Assembly: GCA_907165275.2 (NCBI GenBank)
Contig: OU015650.1
Span: 10,880,001 to 10,944,000, forward strand
From: Zygaena filipendulae
Lineage: Eukaryota; Arthropoda; Insecta; Lepidoptera; Zygaenidae
Reading direction: 5' to 3'
DNA length: 64,000 nt
This document shows, piece after piece, positions 1 through 10,279 of the stretch. The position numbers and the translations under genes were made by a program. Under the pieces are notes generated by a model. The model saw only the letters and a list, made by a program, of their open reading frames with translations. It did no database searches and was not told the origin of the DNA. The stretch's first letter is position 1; the number at the start of each line of letters is the position of its first letter.

Positions 1-2890
1 ATTATGCTATTTTGATCCTTATCGTAGTAGATTTAAGGAATTAACTTCCACATCGATAATAGAAAAAAAAACCATGAATTTTTAGGTGTTCTATTTGAGC
101 GCCGTAATATGTATTTAGTGTGTGCGGTTCTTTGTTATCTCGGTTGACTTACACAATATTGACACTGGCTCAACTTTTGTGTGAGGATTGTATACATTAC
201 AGTAAATATCATAAATTGGTGGTTTGTGGGATATTATTATAAACACTTTATTCTTCTTCTATAATTATTAGTACTTTTTTTATGACATTCATTCATTCAT
301 CATTAAAATCTAGAGTTGCATATAATATATAAGACTAGCATATTTTTAACACAGATGGTGGTGAATCATCTACATATTTATGTACATCTAATATTTTATA
401 TATTATATTTTTAACAATAATTATTTATTTATTTAAACTTTATGCACATCATGGTACAAAAGGCGGACTTAATGCCACAGTGGCAGTCTCTGTCAATCAA
501 CCTTCAGAGAGACAACGTTGATGGCCCGCCACTGTGGCGGGCCATCAACGTTGTTATTATTTTTAATAAAAAATTTCACCAATAAATGTTCGCCATCTCT
601 GCTGTGAGATTAAACAACGCAATAATAGGTGCACGCGCATTATTCTCATAAGTGGCGCCTGGGCAGCGAATCTAAACCTCGATTGCACAATTAACATTAG
701 GTACAGCCACTGTGCTTCCGGATTGCCTCGGGAGTCCGCAGTCGTGATAATGTCGGCGCACGACGCACTTTGTCAACGCTTTGTCAGAGAGATATTTTTA
801 GTCTGCCTAACAAATCATGTCACTTTAAAATCATGGCAATCCTCGAAATCCTTCATCTGTAAACGTTGATGTTATGCGAAAAAGTAAACTTCTAATTTAA
901 TATTAGAAAGACGTAAAACACATAGTTTGTGAGTTGTCGAAGTTAGTTAGATATACCTACTAAACTGATTCTATAAATAGCTGTTCATAGCCAAATTTTC
1001 TAAAAATGATTATTTATACACTATGAAAATTAAAAATTAAATGAAAATAATTTAATCATTTCTAATTAATCTAAAGTCTAAACCTTATGGCTTCTCATAT
1101 AAAATACTATTATATTATATCCATATAAAAATATATTTGTAAAATGTTTTCTTATTAAAACCTTGAATAAAACTAAACAACACGATTCTTTTTTATAAAT
1201 ATTTACATGAATTTTTAGATAAATCTTTATTTACCAAGCTGTTATGTTTTAATAATAATCTCATTTTAATAGTGGTGATAAACTTGTTGACTGTGGAGTT
1301 AATAACTGACTGATCTATCTGACAGTTACGATTGAGGTTGGGGCAGCAGTGCTTTGTAATTATAAGTTATGTGGATCTTCCTAGAATTGTATAGCGTCTC
1401 GCCGTCCAACTCTGCATTTAAATATAAAGAGTTTCGCGCTAATAAAAATAGGTACGACGTTTTTATTAGTGGTTAGAACTAAACTTCCTTTTTACATCTT
1501 CAAAGTATTGAAATTTTACTAGGTATTACTCGTGTAGTTGCGTACTAAACTGGAATCACTGTTACGCTAAGAGCCGTCTTTACTAAAATCATCATTTAAT
1601 GAATGAGTAAAGGAAAAGAAAACATATTTTCAAAGGATGAGTTTATTGAAAGGCTCGTTGATATTTAATGGTCTGCTCATAAAAATTGCTATCTTAAAAA
1701 CCATAAGACATAAATAAAGACCGACAACAGTTTTTTACAAGTTGGAGATTAACTGAGAACCTTGACCTCGGTTTTTAATAGACACGTAGTCTAATTATAT
1801 AGGTACCTACCTACGTATTATACTTTATGTCACTCTAAAACCACAGAAGAAAGTTTCCCCTTTTTATTAATGGACAAAACGTAACATGCTTTGCTAGAGT
1901 GGGTTAATTATTTATTTTCACAATTCATGAAATTATAGAATGGTGTAAAGAGCGACGTTACTGGCTACAGGCATGTATGTATTCGGATTCTTGGCCGCCG
2001 CCTGCATTTTCAAGGGCATTTAATACGCGATTGACGGCGCAGCGCGGGCAGGCGCCACAGCGAGCGCCAACCGACCGCGCCTGCTCACACTGTGTTCCCG
2101 CGAGCGCCTGCGCCGCCGCCGCACCGCGCCGTGCACCGTGTGCCACAGAGAATATAATATACCTATGTATTAACTAGAGAAGCAATGTAGACGTGGCAGG
2201 CGCGCCACGGTTGCAAAGTAAGAGTTACAGCAGAAACACTTTCCCAAAAACTTTCTTTGCTTGCTTCCCACATATTATGTATATTTTCTACGATATTTCC
2301 AAAACTATGAATTTGGAAAACAGTGGCTCAGTAAAAAAGGAACCAATTGTCGTTTAATACATTTCGCTAGGAAAATAAATGTTTTTGTGCATGATGGATA
2401 GTTTTGTGTAGAAAGTCACCCGGTGACACCAGTTTTCGTCTTATTTTTTCATTCATACTAAGCCGAGCGGATGCCCCTTCTATATCTGTTAGGTGCACCG
2501 TGCAATAACAGAGATCACCGGGCTCGTGCGAATAGTTCACGGCTCTCTGAATCTTGCATCACTGTAGAGACGAGCCGAGCCGGGCCGAGCGATGTCAACG
2601 ACACCCGCCTGCAAGTCATCGGCGTCGGCGCTGAACTTGAACTTCCAGGCGTACTATCAATGTGCATCAGCGCACAAAATAACCGCGTAGTTTGGTAGCT
2701 CTCGACGATCGAAATACATAAATGTAGCGGTAAAGATAATCGAACTGAAGCGATAACCGATACGATAAGGTCTGGCAATCGATATGATTGTGTAGGTACG
2801 TATAAAACAATGTGCACTTCCTTCAATGATTTATAGTAAGAGGAGCGGTATTTCCCCTCATATAAAATTATTCTCTGCTTCCAAAAAAAC
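1..2890. other. AT-rich non-coding stretch, repeat fragments and GC-rich islands
   Basis: No exon with matching splice sites and recognisable protein was found here. About 420-556 holds a SINE-like tail followed by a long palindrome (listed separately). Two GC-rich patches, about 1,990-2,180 and 2,515-2,690, have short open frames on both strands but no recognisable product. The rest is AT-rich single-copy-looking sequence. It could be an upstream intron or the 5' flank of the carboxypeptidase gene that begins to be visible at 12,038. Confidence 0.6.
420..556. repeat. SINE-like tail fused to a long foldback palindrome
   Basis: The segment AAAGGCGGACTTAATGCC resembles the 3' part of a widespread lepidopteran SINE-like repeat. 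It is followed by GCCACAGTGGC and then an almost perfect palindrome at 514-556, with arms of about 21 bases around a single T; the left arm starts ACAACGTTGATGGCCCGCC. The piece GCCACTGTGGC at the palindrome centre is the inverse of the upstream GCCACAGTGGC, so the whole block can fold on itself. No target-site duplication is visible. Confidence 0.6.
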
Positions 2891-2906
2891 ATCCTACTAA
2901 TATGTA

Positions 2907-3086
2907 TCCTACTAATAATAAATGTGAAAGTGTGGATGTTTGGATATTTGGATGTTTGTTACTCAATTACGCAAAATCGGCTGAACGGATTTGGATGAAA
3001 TTTGGCATGCACGTTTTCAATGAATGTCACGGAATTCCTGCGGGAACTTCGAAATTACCGCGGGTGAAACCGCGGGGCACAGCTAG
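2907..3086 (+). mobile_element. Non-autonomous Helitron, short complete-looking copy
   Basis: The copy begins TCCTACTAATAATAAATG after an A and ends with the hairpin CCGCGGGTGAAACCGCGG followed by GGCACAGCTAG and a T. That is the Helitron pattern: 5' TC, a 3' hairpin about ten bases before CTAG, insertion between A and T. About 180 bp with no coding capacity. The family belongs to the common lepidopteran non-autonomous Helitrons. Confidence 0.75.
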
Positions 3087-3331
3087 TTTATAATAAAACA
3101 TTGTCATTATTGCGTATTTTAGGGTTTTAATTAAACCCCTGAGGCAAAAAGGGCCCAAACCACATTTTTGACCATGTTAACTGTCTATTTAGGTCTAGGT
3201 CTAGGTATAATAAATACCCTAATACATTTTTTTGTATACTTTATTAAACACAAACAAAGTTTTTACAAAATGATAAAATATGCTGTTAATTTTTCATGTT
3301 TTTGAAGACATAACTATTTATTAAATAAAAT

Positions 3332-3546
3332 AGTTTTTCATTTTGAGAAAAGGATAAAGTTTGTCGGGCTACATAGTTGAGAATAGAATATGTATGCAAT
3401 TTATCTTTATTTATTATTTTTTATGATTTTTTTGCTACCGGCAGATAAATGACTCTACTTATTCTATTCTACAAAATTTGTAACTATGATTTCTATTCTC
3501 AACTATGTAGCCCGACAAACTTTATCCTTTTCTAAAAATGAAAAAC
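3332..3546. mobile_element. Foldback MITE with about 60-bp inverted repeats
   Basis: A left arm (AGTTTTTCATTTTGAGAAAA, continuing through a GTCGGGCTACATAGTTGAG segment) is mirrored by a right arm at about 3,486-3,546. About 95 bp of AT-rich spacer lies between them. No coding capacity. Target-site duplication is not clear, so the superfamily is not assigned. Confidence 0.75.
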
Positions 3547-3723
3547 TTTTCATGGTAAGAGCACACTCAGTTTTCCACGAATTTTCCAATTTTTCGCACA
3601 ACTTTTCCGAGTTTCTTTCCCTAAAATCTTTATTCAGAGCGGGAAATTTTAAATATTCCGAAACCGACCGTTGATGGCGTTGATGCCGTTACTAAAGAAC
3701 GGCATTTTATATTTATTTACATA

Positions 3724-3845
3724 CTAGCTGTTCCTCGCGGTTTCACTCGCGTTAATTTCGTAGTTTATGCGGAAATTACGAGATCAAAAGTACCTACCCT
3801 ACGTCCTTTTCTGTACAATTTTATTTTGATCGATTATGTAAGGAT
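3724..3845 (-). mobile_element. Helitron 3'-end fragment
   Basis: On the minus strand this ends in the Helitron 3' signature: hairpin around CGCGAGTGAAACCGCG, then AGGAACAGCTAGT. The body resembles the TACCCTACGTCCTTTTCTGTAC family but the 5' end is not recognisable. Confidence 0.6.
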
Positions 3846-4316
3846 TCAGGATTCGCATAAATTTCTACTGATAACCGGCTATGTATCCGTCAAGATTACG
3901 CAACAAAATGTAAGCAGTATCGTTTGATGTACCTATCCCAAGTCACAACCAACCTAATCATACACTCGTAAACAGGAAGCTGTTACTTACTGGATTAGGA
4001 TAACTCTACAATCTAAGCAGGTTCGCAGCTTAACTACTATGCAATGAAACTAGATCTGTACGGGTACTTATTTGTAAGTTTTTCTGGTGCCATGGATAAT
4101 TTACATACAGCTTTATTCGATTAAAAAAACCTACAGTTATGATTAACTACTACTACTACTAACTAAAGTGAGTTTACATACAATGCAGTCAACTCCATAG
4201 TCTCCAAAGTAATTTTGAACATACGTATGTTTTTATTTTATTGTACCTACAATATTAACAAAACATCTCGAATTACGAAGTTTTCGTTGCTAAAAATCTT
4301 TAATTTCTTCTTCTTA

Positions 4317-4551
4317 TCTTCTAATATATATATAAATCACGTGTCACGTTGTTTGTCCGCGATGGACTCCGAAACTACTAAACGGATTTTGATAAAATTT
4401 TGCAACCGTTTATAATATGGTCCAACTTAAAAGATAGGATAGTTTTTACCACGGAATTCCCTGGGGAACTGAAGGACAAAGAGTACTTTTTTCCCGCAAC
4501 CTCCGCGGGAACTCCGAAATTACCGCGGATGAAATCGCGGGGGACAGCTAG
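4317..4551 (+). mobile_element. Helitron, first of a head-to-tail pair
   Basis: It begins TCTTCTAATATATATATAAA after an A and ends CGCGGGGGACAGCTAG. The body has CACGTGTCACGTTGTTTGTCC near the 5' end and CCGCGGATGAAATCGCGGGG near the 3' end. The next copy begins on the very next base. Confidence 0.75.
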
Positions 4552-4825
4552 TCTTAATATATATAAATCACGTGTCACGTTGTTTGTCCGCCATGGACTC
4601 CGAAACTACTGAACGGATTTTGATAAAATTTTGTAACCATTTGTAATAATATGGTCTAAAAGATAGGTATAGAGATAGATCCCGGGATTCCCGCGGGAAC
4701 TTCGGCACTAATGCGGGGAACAGCTAATCACCGTAAGCTACTGTCAGGAGTACGAAGAACTTTTTCCCCGCAATTACCGCGGGAACTCCGAAATTACCGC
4801 GAATGAAATCGCGGGGTACAGCTAG
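4552..4825 (+). mobile_element. Helitron, second of a head-to-tail pair
   Basis: It starts TCTTAATATATATAAATCAC directly after the CTAG of the preceding copy and ends CGCGGGGTACAGCTAG at 4,825 followed by T. It carries an extra internal 3'-end-like motif (GCGGGGAACAGCTAATC, about 4,713-4,730), so it may itself be chimeric. Same subfamily as the copy at about 42,204-42,484. Confidence 0.75.
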
Positions 4826-4854
4826 TTACGTATATTTTTGCGCACATAGAATAA

Positions 4855-5091
4855 CGGCCGCACTCAGAGTCGACTTTAATGATTACTTAGTTAAGTATAG
4901 ATTTTTAAAACAAAACTGCCGCAATCGGTGACGTTTAGTATATTAATGTTGATTGGCATTTAATGAGATGTAACTTAATTAGTTAAATGCCAATTAAAAT
5001 TAGTTTATTAAAGTTATGTGATTGCGGCAGTTTTGTTTTAAAAATCTATACTTAACTAAGTAGTCATTAAAGTCGACTCTGAGTGCGGCGG
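4855..5091. mobile_element. MITE with long inverted repeats and TAA target duplication
   Basis: Left end CGGCCGCACTCAGAGTCGAC and right end GTCGACTCTGAGTGCGGCGG are inverted copies extending about 70 bp. TAA is present on both sides (4,852-4,854 and 5,092-5,094). A 3-bp TWA duplication suggests a PIF/Harbinger-type non-autonomous element. A partial relative with CGGCCGCACTCAGTCG lies at about 21,408. Confidence 0.75.
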
Positions 5092-5099
5092 TAAGTCTC

Positions 5100-5885
5100 T
5101 TAAAATTTTAAGAAAAATAAAATGGAACTAAAACTATACTTAATTCTTTCACAATTTAAGTGCATTATTATTTCTAAATTTAAGGTGATAGAGCTGATTA
5201 TTTCGTAAAGATTTTATGAGAAACGACGTTATAAAAACCGCGGTATTTCTCACGCTGCGCCACTCGGAACATTTTGCTCTAGAGGTAGCTACCGAAGACA
5301 CTTCTATACATTAATAGTACAGCAGCCCCGTACTTGTTTTTTCAGTTCTCGAAACGGGTAGCTAAAATGTTCCGTGGAATCGAAAACTTCAAATACGGGG
5401 AAAACGCACCACAAAATTTGTAGGACTATGTGGTCATTTCATTTACCAAGCTAATACAAATATTTAATAAGCTGCACACAAAAATCCAGCCGGTTATTAA
5501 CCATTTTTATGACCTCGTTATTTGTAAGTATATATTCGGAATGGAAGACTCTCCAGTCAAACCAAGGAGGACAATTATTTTTCCGGGCATACTATCCAAT
5601 TATCTTAACATTTCAATACTTGATAAATTTTACTTTTACTCATTCAATTTCGACACCTCACCAGTTTCGAGAATTTTCTCAGGGGAAAAGCTTGGGTGTC
5701 TCGTCGAACTGAACATACTCAGGATGTTTCGGCCTGTTATTAGTCACTGAGAAAACAGGCGTAGGCTGCCGGACTATTAATTAATTAAATTAAATTAATA
5801 CCAGGATTAGTATAGATAATAGGTACCTATCTACCATCTAAAAATGCTTATTACTATTTAAGCGAGTGCATAGTAAAATAATTAT
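5100..5885. other. Non-coding stretch, nothing recognised
   Basis: AT-rich sequence with short open frames only. No splice-bounded exon, repeat end or RNA gene was recognised between the MITE and the Helitron that begins near 5,888. Confidence 0.5.
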
Positions 5886-5887
5886 AA

Positions 5888-6093
5888 CCAGCTGTTCCCC
5901 GCGGAAATTTCGGAGATCCCGCAGGAATTCCGGGATAAAAAATACCCTATGTCCTTCTCTGTACCTTTGAAGACGTGTGTACAAAATTTCATGATGATCG
6001 GTTGTGCCGTTAAGGCGTGAAAGCGTAACAGACAGACGGACAGATAGACAGACAGACAGAGTTATTTTGGCATTTGTAATATTAGTAGGGATT
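5888..6093 (-). mobile_element. Helitron copy, minus orientation
   Basis: Read on the minus strand it starts TCCCTACTAATATTACAAAT and ends in a damaged terminus (GCGGGGAACAGCTG, with CTAG lost). The middle contains the GACAGACAGA run and the ATAGGGTATTTTTTATCCC block seen in other copies in the window. Confidence 0.7.
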
Positions 6094-6179
6094 ATCGAAG
6101 GTGCATTAATGATAGGTGTACCCACTCATGAGGAACGCGTGTATGAATTCTAATGCTTGGTATTTAATAAAGACAACAG

Positions 6180-6430
6180 CGCAGCGTCGTGTTATGGTCG
6201 CGGTGGCACCGGATAAGCGCACCGCCGCGCCGCGCCGCGCCGCGCCGACCGGTCGATTGTCTCGCGACTATCGTAAATAACCCGCGCCGTGTCCGGTGTG
6301 TCGGCCACGAATACAGAGTTACGGAGGGTTAGCGAATCTTGCCCGGGCCGCGCCGCGCCGCGCTCTCCTACCTCCTATATCCGACCATCCGACCCATCTC
6401 GGTGGCGCACCCGTCGGTCCGGCCCTGGGT
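6180..6430. other. GC-rich low-complexity block
   Basis: Runs of CGCCGCGCCG inside a GC-rich, CpG-dense stretch set in AT-rich DNA. No open frame with recognisable product. It might be a CpG-rich promoter or first exon, but no start codon with a following donor can be tied to a gene, so no function is assigned. Confidence 0.4.
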
Positions 6431-6597
6431 GAAACTACCTAACACTGTATAATACACATTTTTAATGTATATTATGACTGTAATGTATACATACCGTCAA
6501 CTCAAGATTCGTAGGAAAGCCGCTATAGATATTCTATTATTGCTATTAGACACCGAATGTTTAGAAATGTACCTATACGTATTATTTGATCCGTACT

Positions 6598-6821
6598 TCC
6601 ATACTAATATTAAAAATGCGAAAGTAACTCTGTATGTATGTAAGTATGTATGTAAAAAAAAAATATGTCTGATGTCTGTTATCTTTTCTCGCCTCAATTA
6701 CTCAAACGACAATCATGAAATATTAGTCAGGGGTACAGAAGAGGACACAGGATACTTTTATCCCGGAATTCTCGCGGAAAACTCAGAAGTTAACGCGAGT
6801 GAAACCGCGTGGAACAACTAG
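6598..6821 (+). mobile_element. Helitron copy
   Basis: It begins TCCATACTAATATTAAAAAT and ends GTGAAACCGCGTGGAACAACTAG. The 5' end and the terminal hairpin are intact but slightly diverged from the window consensus. Confidence 0.7.
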
Positions 6822-7472
6822 GCTAGCTGTATTATTCGAGTATTCTACTAAGGTTTTATGAGTAGGTACTCTGGGAGGTGATGGCCACACAAAGACTATA
6901 GAAACTATAGAATTGGCGGATGGAAGCGATGATGGGCGCGCGCGTTTAAACGCAGGCTGCAGCTACCGGCTTGCCGCCATTTTGTGTACCTAGTACCTAC
7001 CCTGAGAAACTTACTGGCTCCCGCGTGAGAACCACTTGTTTCAGCTCTGTGAGCAAACCTCATCATACCTAACACGTTGCCAATCAGTTTTTAGTGTATT
7101 TCAACTTGACATTGGTGAAATAATTGCTCTGCAACGCCATACATTTAACACCAATAATAAAATTAAGTGACTGCACAAACGTTTTCACAACAGAAATCAA
7201 CTTAAATAAATGTCACTACAACGTTATCTGTCCAACATAGAACTAGAAGGACGACGGGAAACCACCACGTCATAATACGTAGACAGACGCATGCGCGATG
7301 GAGCCGGGCTCAGCCGCAGGAAGCTGCCTCCGTGGGACGCATACGCATTAGCGCGGATGTGTGCGGCGGTTATCTAAACCGTCGATTTGACATCCATCGA
7401 TTTAAATATACCCATATAGAGACTTGCATGTTTGCTAGTCCGAGGCTAGTGGTAATGAAGATCGTTATTCAA

Positions 7473-7506
7473 TTTAAGATAAGATAAGATAAGATAAGAT
7501 AAGATA
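7473..7506 (+). repeat. GATAA pentanucleotide microsatellite
   Basis: About six to seven tandem copies of AAGAT/GATAA followed by a sequence that runs into an A-rich tract at about 7,557-7,570. The layout resembles the 3' tail of a retroposon. Confidence 0.75.
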
Positions 7507-7689
7507 AACTTTATTTAGCAAGAGCAAATACACCACGCAACAAACACTTTACACTTTAAAAAAAAAAAAATAATAACAATAATATAATATGGTGCAGTGC
7601 CTTGCTAAAAGGGACTTTCAATTTCAAAGCCTTTTATTATCGAACATACAGTCTATTATTATTATTATTATTATTTTTATGTGTTTGCA

Positions 7690-8385
7690 ACAACCATCGG
7701 CTCGACGTGTCCTTTTGACACAAAGGCCTCCTCCATAGCCTTCCATGCCTCTCTGTCTCTGGCTAGTCGTGTCCATAGTGGACCAGCAGTTTTCTTTAAA
7801 TCATCTAATGTGTTGTGAAGTGGATTATTATTATGTATCTGACCATCTCTTGTATTTTCTGCCTCTTCTTCTTTTTGTGCTGTAGCGTGGAGTCCACTCA
7901 GTCAGTATGTTCGACCACTTCTGCTTTTCCCTGAGCATGTGGCCCGCCCACTTCCATTTTAGAGTTTTGGATTTTAGAGTGACATCTTCTAATTTTGTGA
8001 CCTCTCTTATTTCCATCGCCCGTTTTCTGTCTCTTCTTGTATACCTACCCTAAAATGCTTCTCTTCATTCCCCTCTGGCACGTTATTAGTTTGTGTGACA
8101 TTTTTTCTGTTGCGGCCCATGTTTGGCAACCATACGTTAGTATAGGCAATATACACATATTGAAGACTTCTCTTTTTATTGAAATGCGGTAATCTTTATT
8201 TTTCATAATAGTTTTTAGAGACCAGAACCTGTTCTATGCATTTGTGACCCTTCTGTTCATTTCTTGTTGCATTTGATCCGACATAGAAATGAGTTGGCCC
8301 AAGTAAATGTATGATTTAACCCATTCAATGTCTTCCCCGTCCACTGTGATGGGTACATCCATTCTGTTGGTCATAATTTTAGTTT
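7690..8385 (-). pseudogene. Decayed RTE-type LINE fragment, 3' part of reverse transcriptase ORF
   Basis: Minus-strand translation, with stops and frame changes, gives pieces typical of the C-terminal half of insect endonuclease-reverse transcriptase ORFs: VDGEDIEWVKSYIYLGQLIS near 8,300, LPILTYGCQTWA near 8,110, and LKWKWAGHMLREKQKWS near 7,930. The same blocks occur in the better preserved copy at 55,767-56,594, so the two are the same family. The catalytic region is absent here and several frames are broken, so this copy is dead. Confidence 0.75.
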
Positions 8386-8590
8386 TAGAAAGAAAGAAAG
8401 AAAGAAAATAAATTTATTTGTCAACCAACACATAATATACAACTGCAATAAAAAACAATACAAAAATGTTGACAAAATGGTCCCGGCTCAGCATAATGCT
8501 ATCTCACACACTTAACAGTGTGAGGCAGCGCTGGTTTTCAGCCGGAACCACGGTAAAAAATAAATAAAATTAAAAGTAAAAAATAAACTA
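8386..8590. repeat. Retroposon-like tail with GAAA repeats
   Basis: A GAAA microsatellite (8,388-8,407) is followed by a tract containing GGTCCCGGCTCAGCATAATG and CACACACTTAACAGTGTGAG, flanked by A-rich sequence. It looks like a SINE or LINE 3' tail, but no A/B box pair is convincing. Confidence 0.45.
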
Positions 8591-8658
8591 TAAAATGAAA
8601 ATTACAATAAAAAACAAAATGTACCTATATAAAACTAAACAAAAAAATAAAATAAAAT

Positions 8659-8662
<4 letters not shown>

Positions 8663-8717
<55 letters not shown>
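8663..8717. repeat. (AT)n microsatellite
   Basis: About 54 bases of uninterrupted AT dinucleotide repeat. Confidence 0.95.
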
Positions 8718-8721
<4 letters not shown>

Positions 8722-8892
8722 CGTGACGTCTCGGATCTGATTATACCTAATACATAAATTACTAAATACAAAAATGACTTAATACGATATACCTATACGA
8801 TACTGGATACAATACATAATATAAATGATACCATACATAGAATACACAAGGAAAAACCAGTTAATATATAAGCGATGAAATTAATTTTGTAT

Positions 8893-9100
8893 ATCTATAC
8901 AAATATTATAAAGAGGAAAGATTTGACTTTTTGTTTGTATGTTTGTTACGATTCAACTCAAAAACCACTGGACCGATCTAAAACATTATTTCAACATTAG
9001 AAAGCCATATATTATATATCCCTGAGCAACATAGGCCACATTGTAATACGGAGTGCCCACAAAAACTCCGAAAGTATCGCGGGTGAAACCGCGCGGTTTA
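8893..9100 (+). mobile_element. Helitron copy with lost 3' tip
   Basis: It begins TCTATACAAATATTATAAAG, the common lepidopteran Helitron 5' end, and reaches GCGGGTGAAACCGCGCGG near 9,095. The final CAGCTAG is missing or diverged. Confidence 0.65.
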
Positions 9101-9439
9101 CTTTTATTTAGACATAGATAAGCAATAGTGTGTTAACCCACACTGGAGAAATTTTGAGTAAATCGTGTTTTAAAAGTTTAGCGCCATTTTGTGTCAACAT
9201 TTTTTATATTAAATATTTAGTTACATATTTAAGCAATGTAATACATAATAAAAAATGTTCCCTAACTCTCAATAAATCGTTCTGAATCAATAACTTAAGT
9301 TTGTGGGTTAACATATTATTGCTTATCTGCGTTAGGCCAGCCTCTCTGCTCCCGACACCAAATGAAGATCGTTATACTCGTATAAATAACCTAAAACTGT
9401 TTTAGAATTTTAAATGAGTTTATTTATTTTTATTTATTG

Positions 9440-9743
9440 ATAGCTGTGCCCCGCGGTTTCACACGCGTGAGTTGCGGAATTCCCGCAGGAACTCCAAAGT
9501 AGCCTAATGTATTTCTTATAACACCAGCTAATTAGCAATGAAAGTCCCGTCAATATTGGTCCAACCGTTTTGGAGATTCATCCGCATGACTTTCGGAATT
9601 CCCGCAGGAACTCCAAACTTCTATTGTATAAACCTTGTCCTGACAATAACGAACACAAAAAAAAACAATTATCCAATTTGGTGCAGTCGTTTGGAAGTTA
9701 TGCGCTTAGCAACACATTTGGCGATTCATTTTTATTATATAGA
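9440..9743 (-). mobile_element. Helitron copy, minus orientation, near full length
   Basis: On the minus strand the 5' end is TCTATATAATAAAAATGAAT and the 3' end is GTGTGAAACCGCGGGGCACAGCTA. An internal CGGAATTCCCGCAGGAACTCC block occurs twice (about 9,474 and 9,594), showing internal duplication. Confidence 0.7.
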
Positions 9744-9901
9744 TTGAACGTCAAAATATGAAACATATCACAAAGAGAAATCACAGTTGTAGACGAAGAC
9801 AACATGCAAACAAGACCCTATCCTAGAGGACGATCTTCTTAGAGACCAAAGAAAAAAAGATTTCAGATTTACGGAGTATTTAGTATATCAATGATATAAA
9901 C

Positions 9902-10270
9902 CATTGATTCTCAAAGTGGTCCAAGTGGACCCCCAGAGGTCCACGGGAGCCCGACAGGGGTCTACGCTTGCGTGGAAAAAAAATGGGGGTCCACAACTGT
10001 TGGATGAAGACGCTTTCTAGACTGGCCTTGAAACTTAGCAAAATGACATCCACTCACAGCATAATCATAGCAATATAAATTCTCACCTTTTTTTCGAAAA
10101 CTTTTAACTCATAGTTTGATTGAAAAATAGCCACAACACAGATTGCCATAGACATATACTTTTTTCGGGTTTCGGAAGTAAGTTAGTAAATCTAATAGCT
10201 GCAGGGGGTCCACCAGATCCAGCAAAATGTTCAAAGTGGTCTATGAGAAAAAAAAGTATGGGAACCTCTG
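9902..10270. mobile_element. Non-autonomous hAT element with 8-bp target duplication
   Basis: The direct repeat ATATAAAC occurs immediately on both sides (9,894-9,901 and 10,271-10,278). The element's ends are CATTGATTCTCAAAG and, inverted, CAGAGGTTCCCATAC, close to the hAT terminal pattern CAGTGGTTCTCA. Length 369 bp, no transposase. It shows that hAT-type 8-bp duplications occur in this genome. Confidence 0.8.
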
Positions 10271-10279
10271 ATATAAACA

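Noticed and set aside
6180..6430. CpG-rich block as promoter of the carboxypeptidase gene
   Set aside because: No downstream exon can be linked to it, the visible exons belong to the 3' end of the gene, and similar low-complexity GC patches occur elsewhere in the window.
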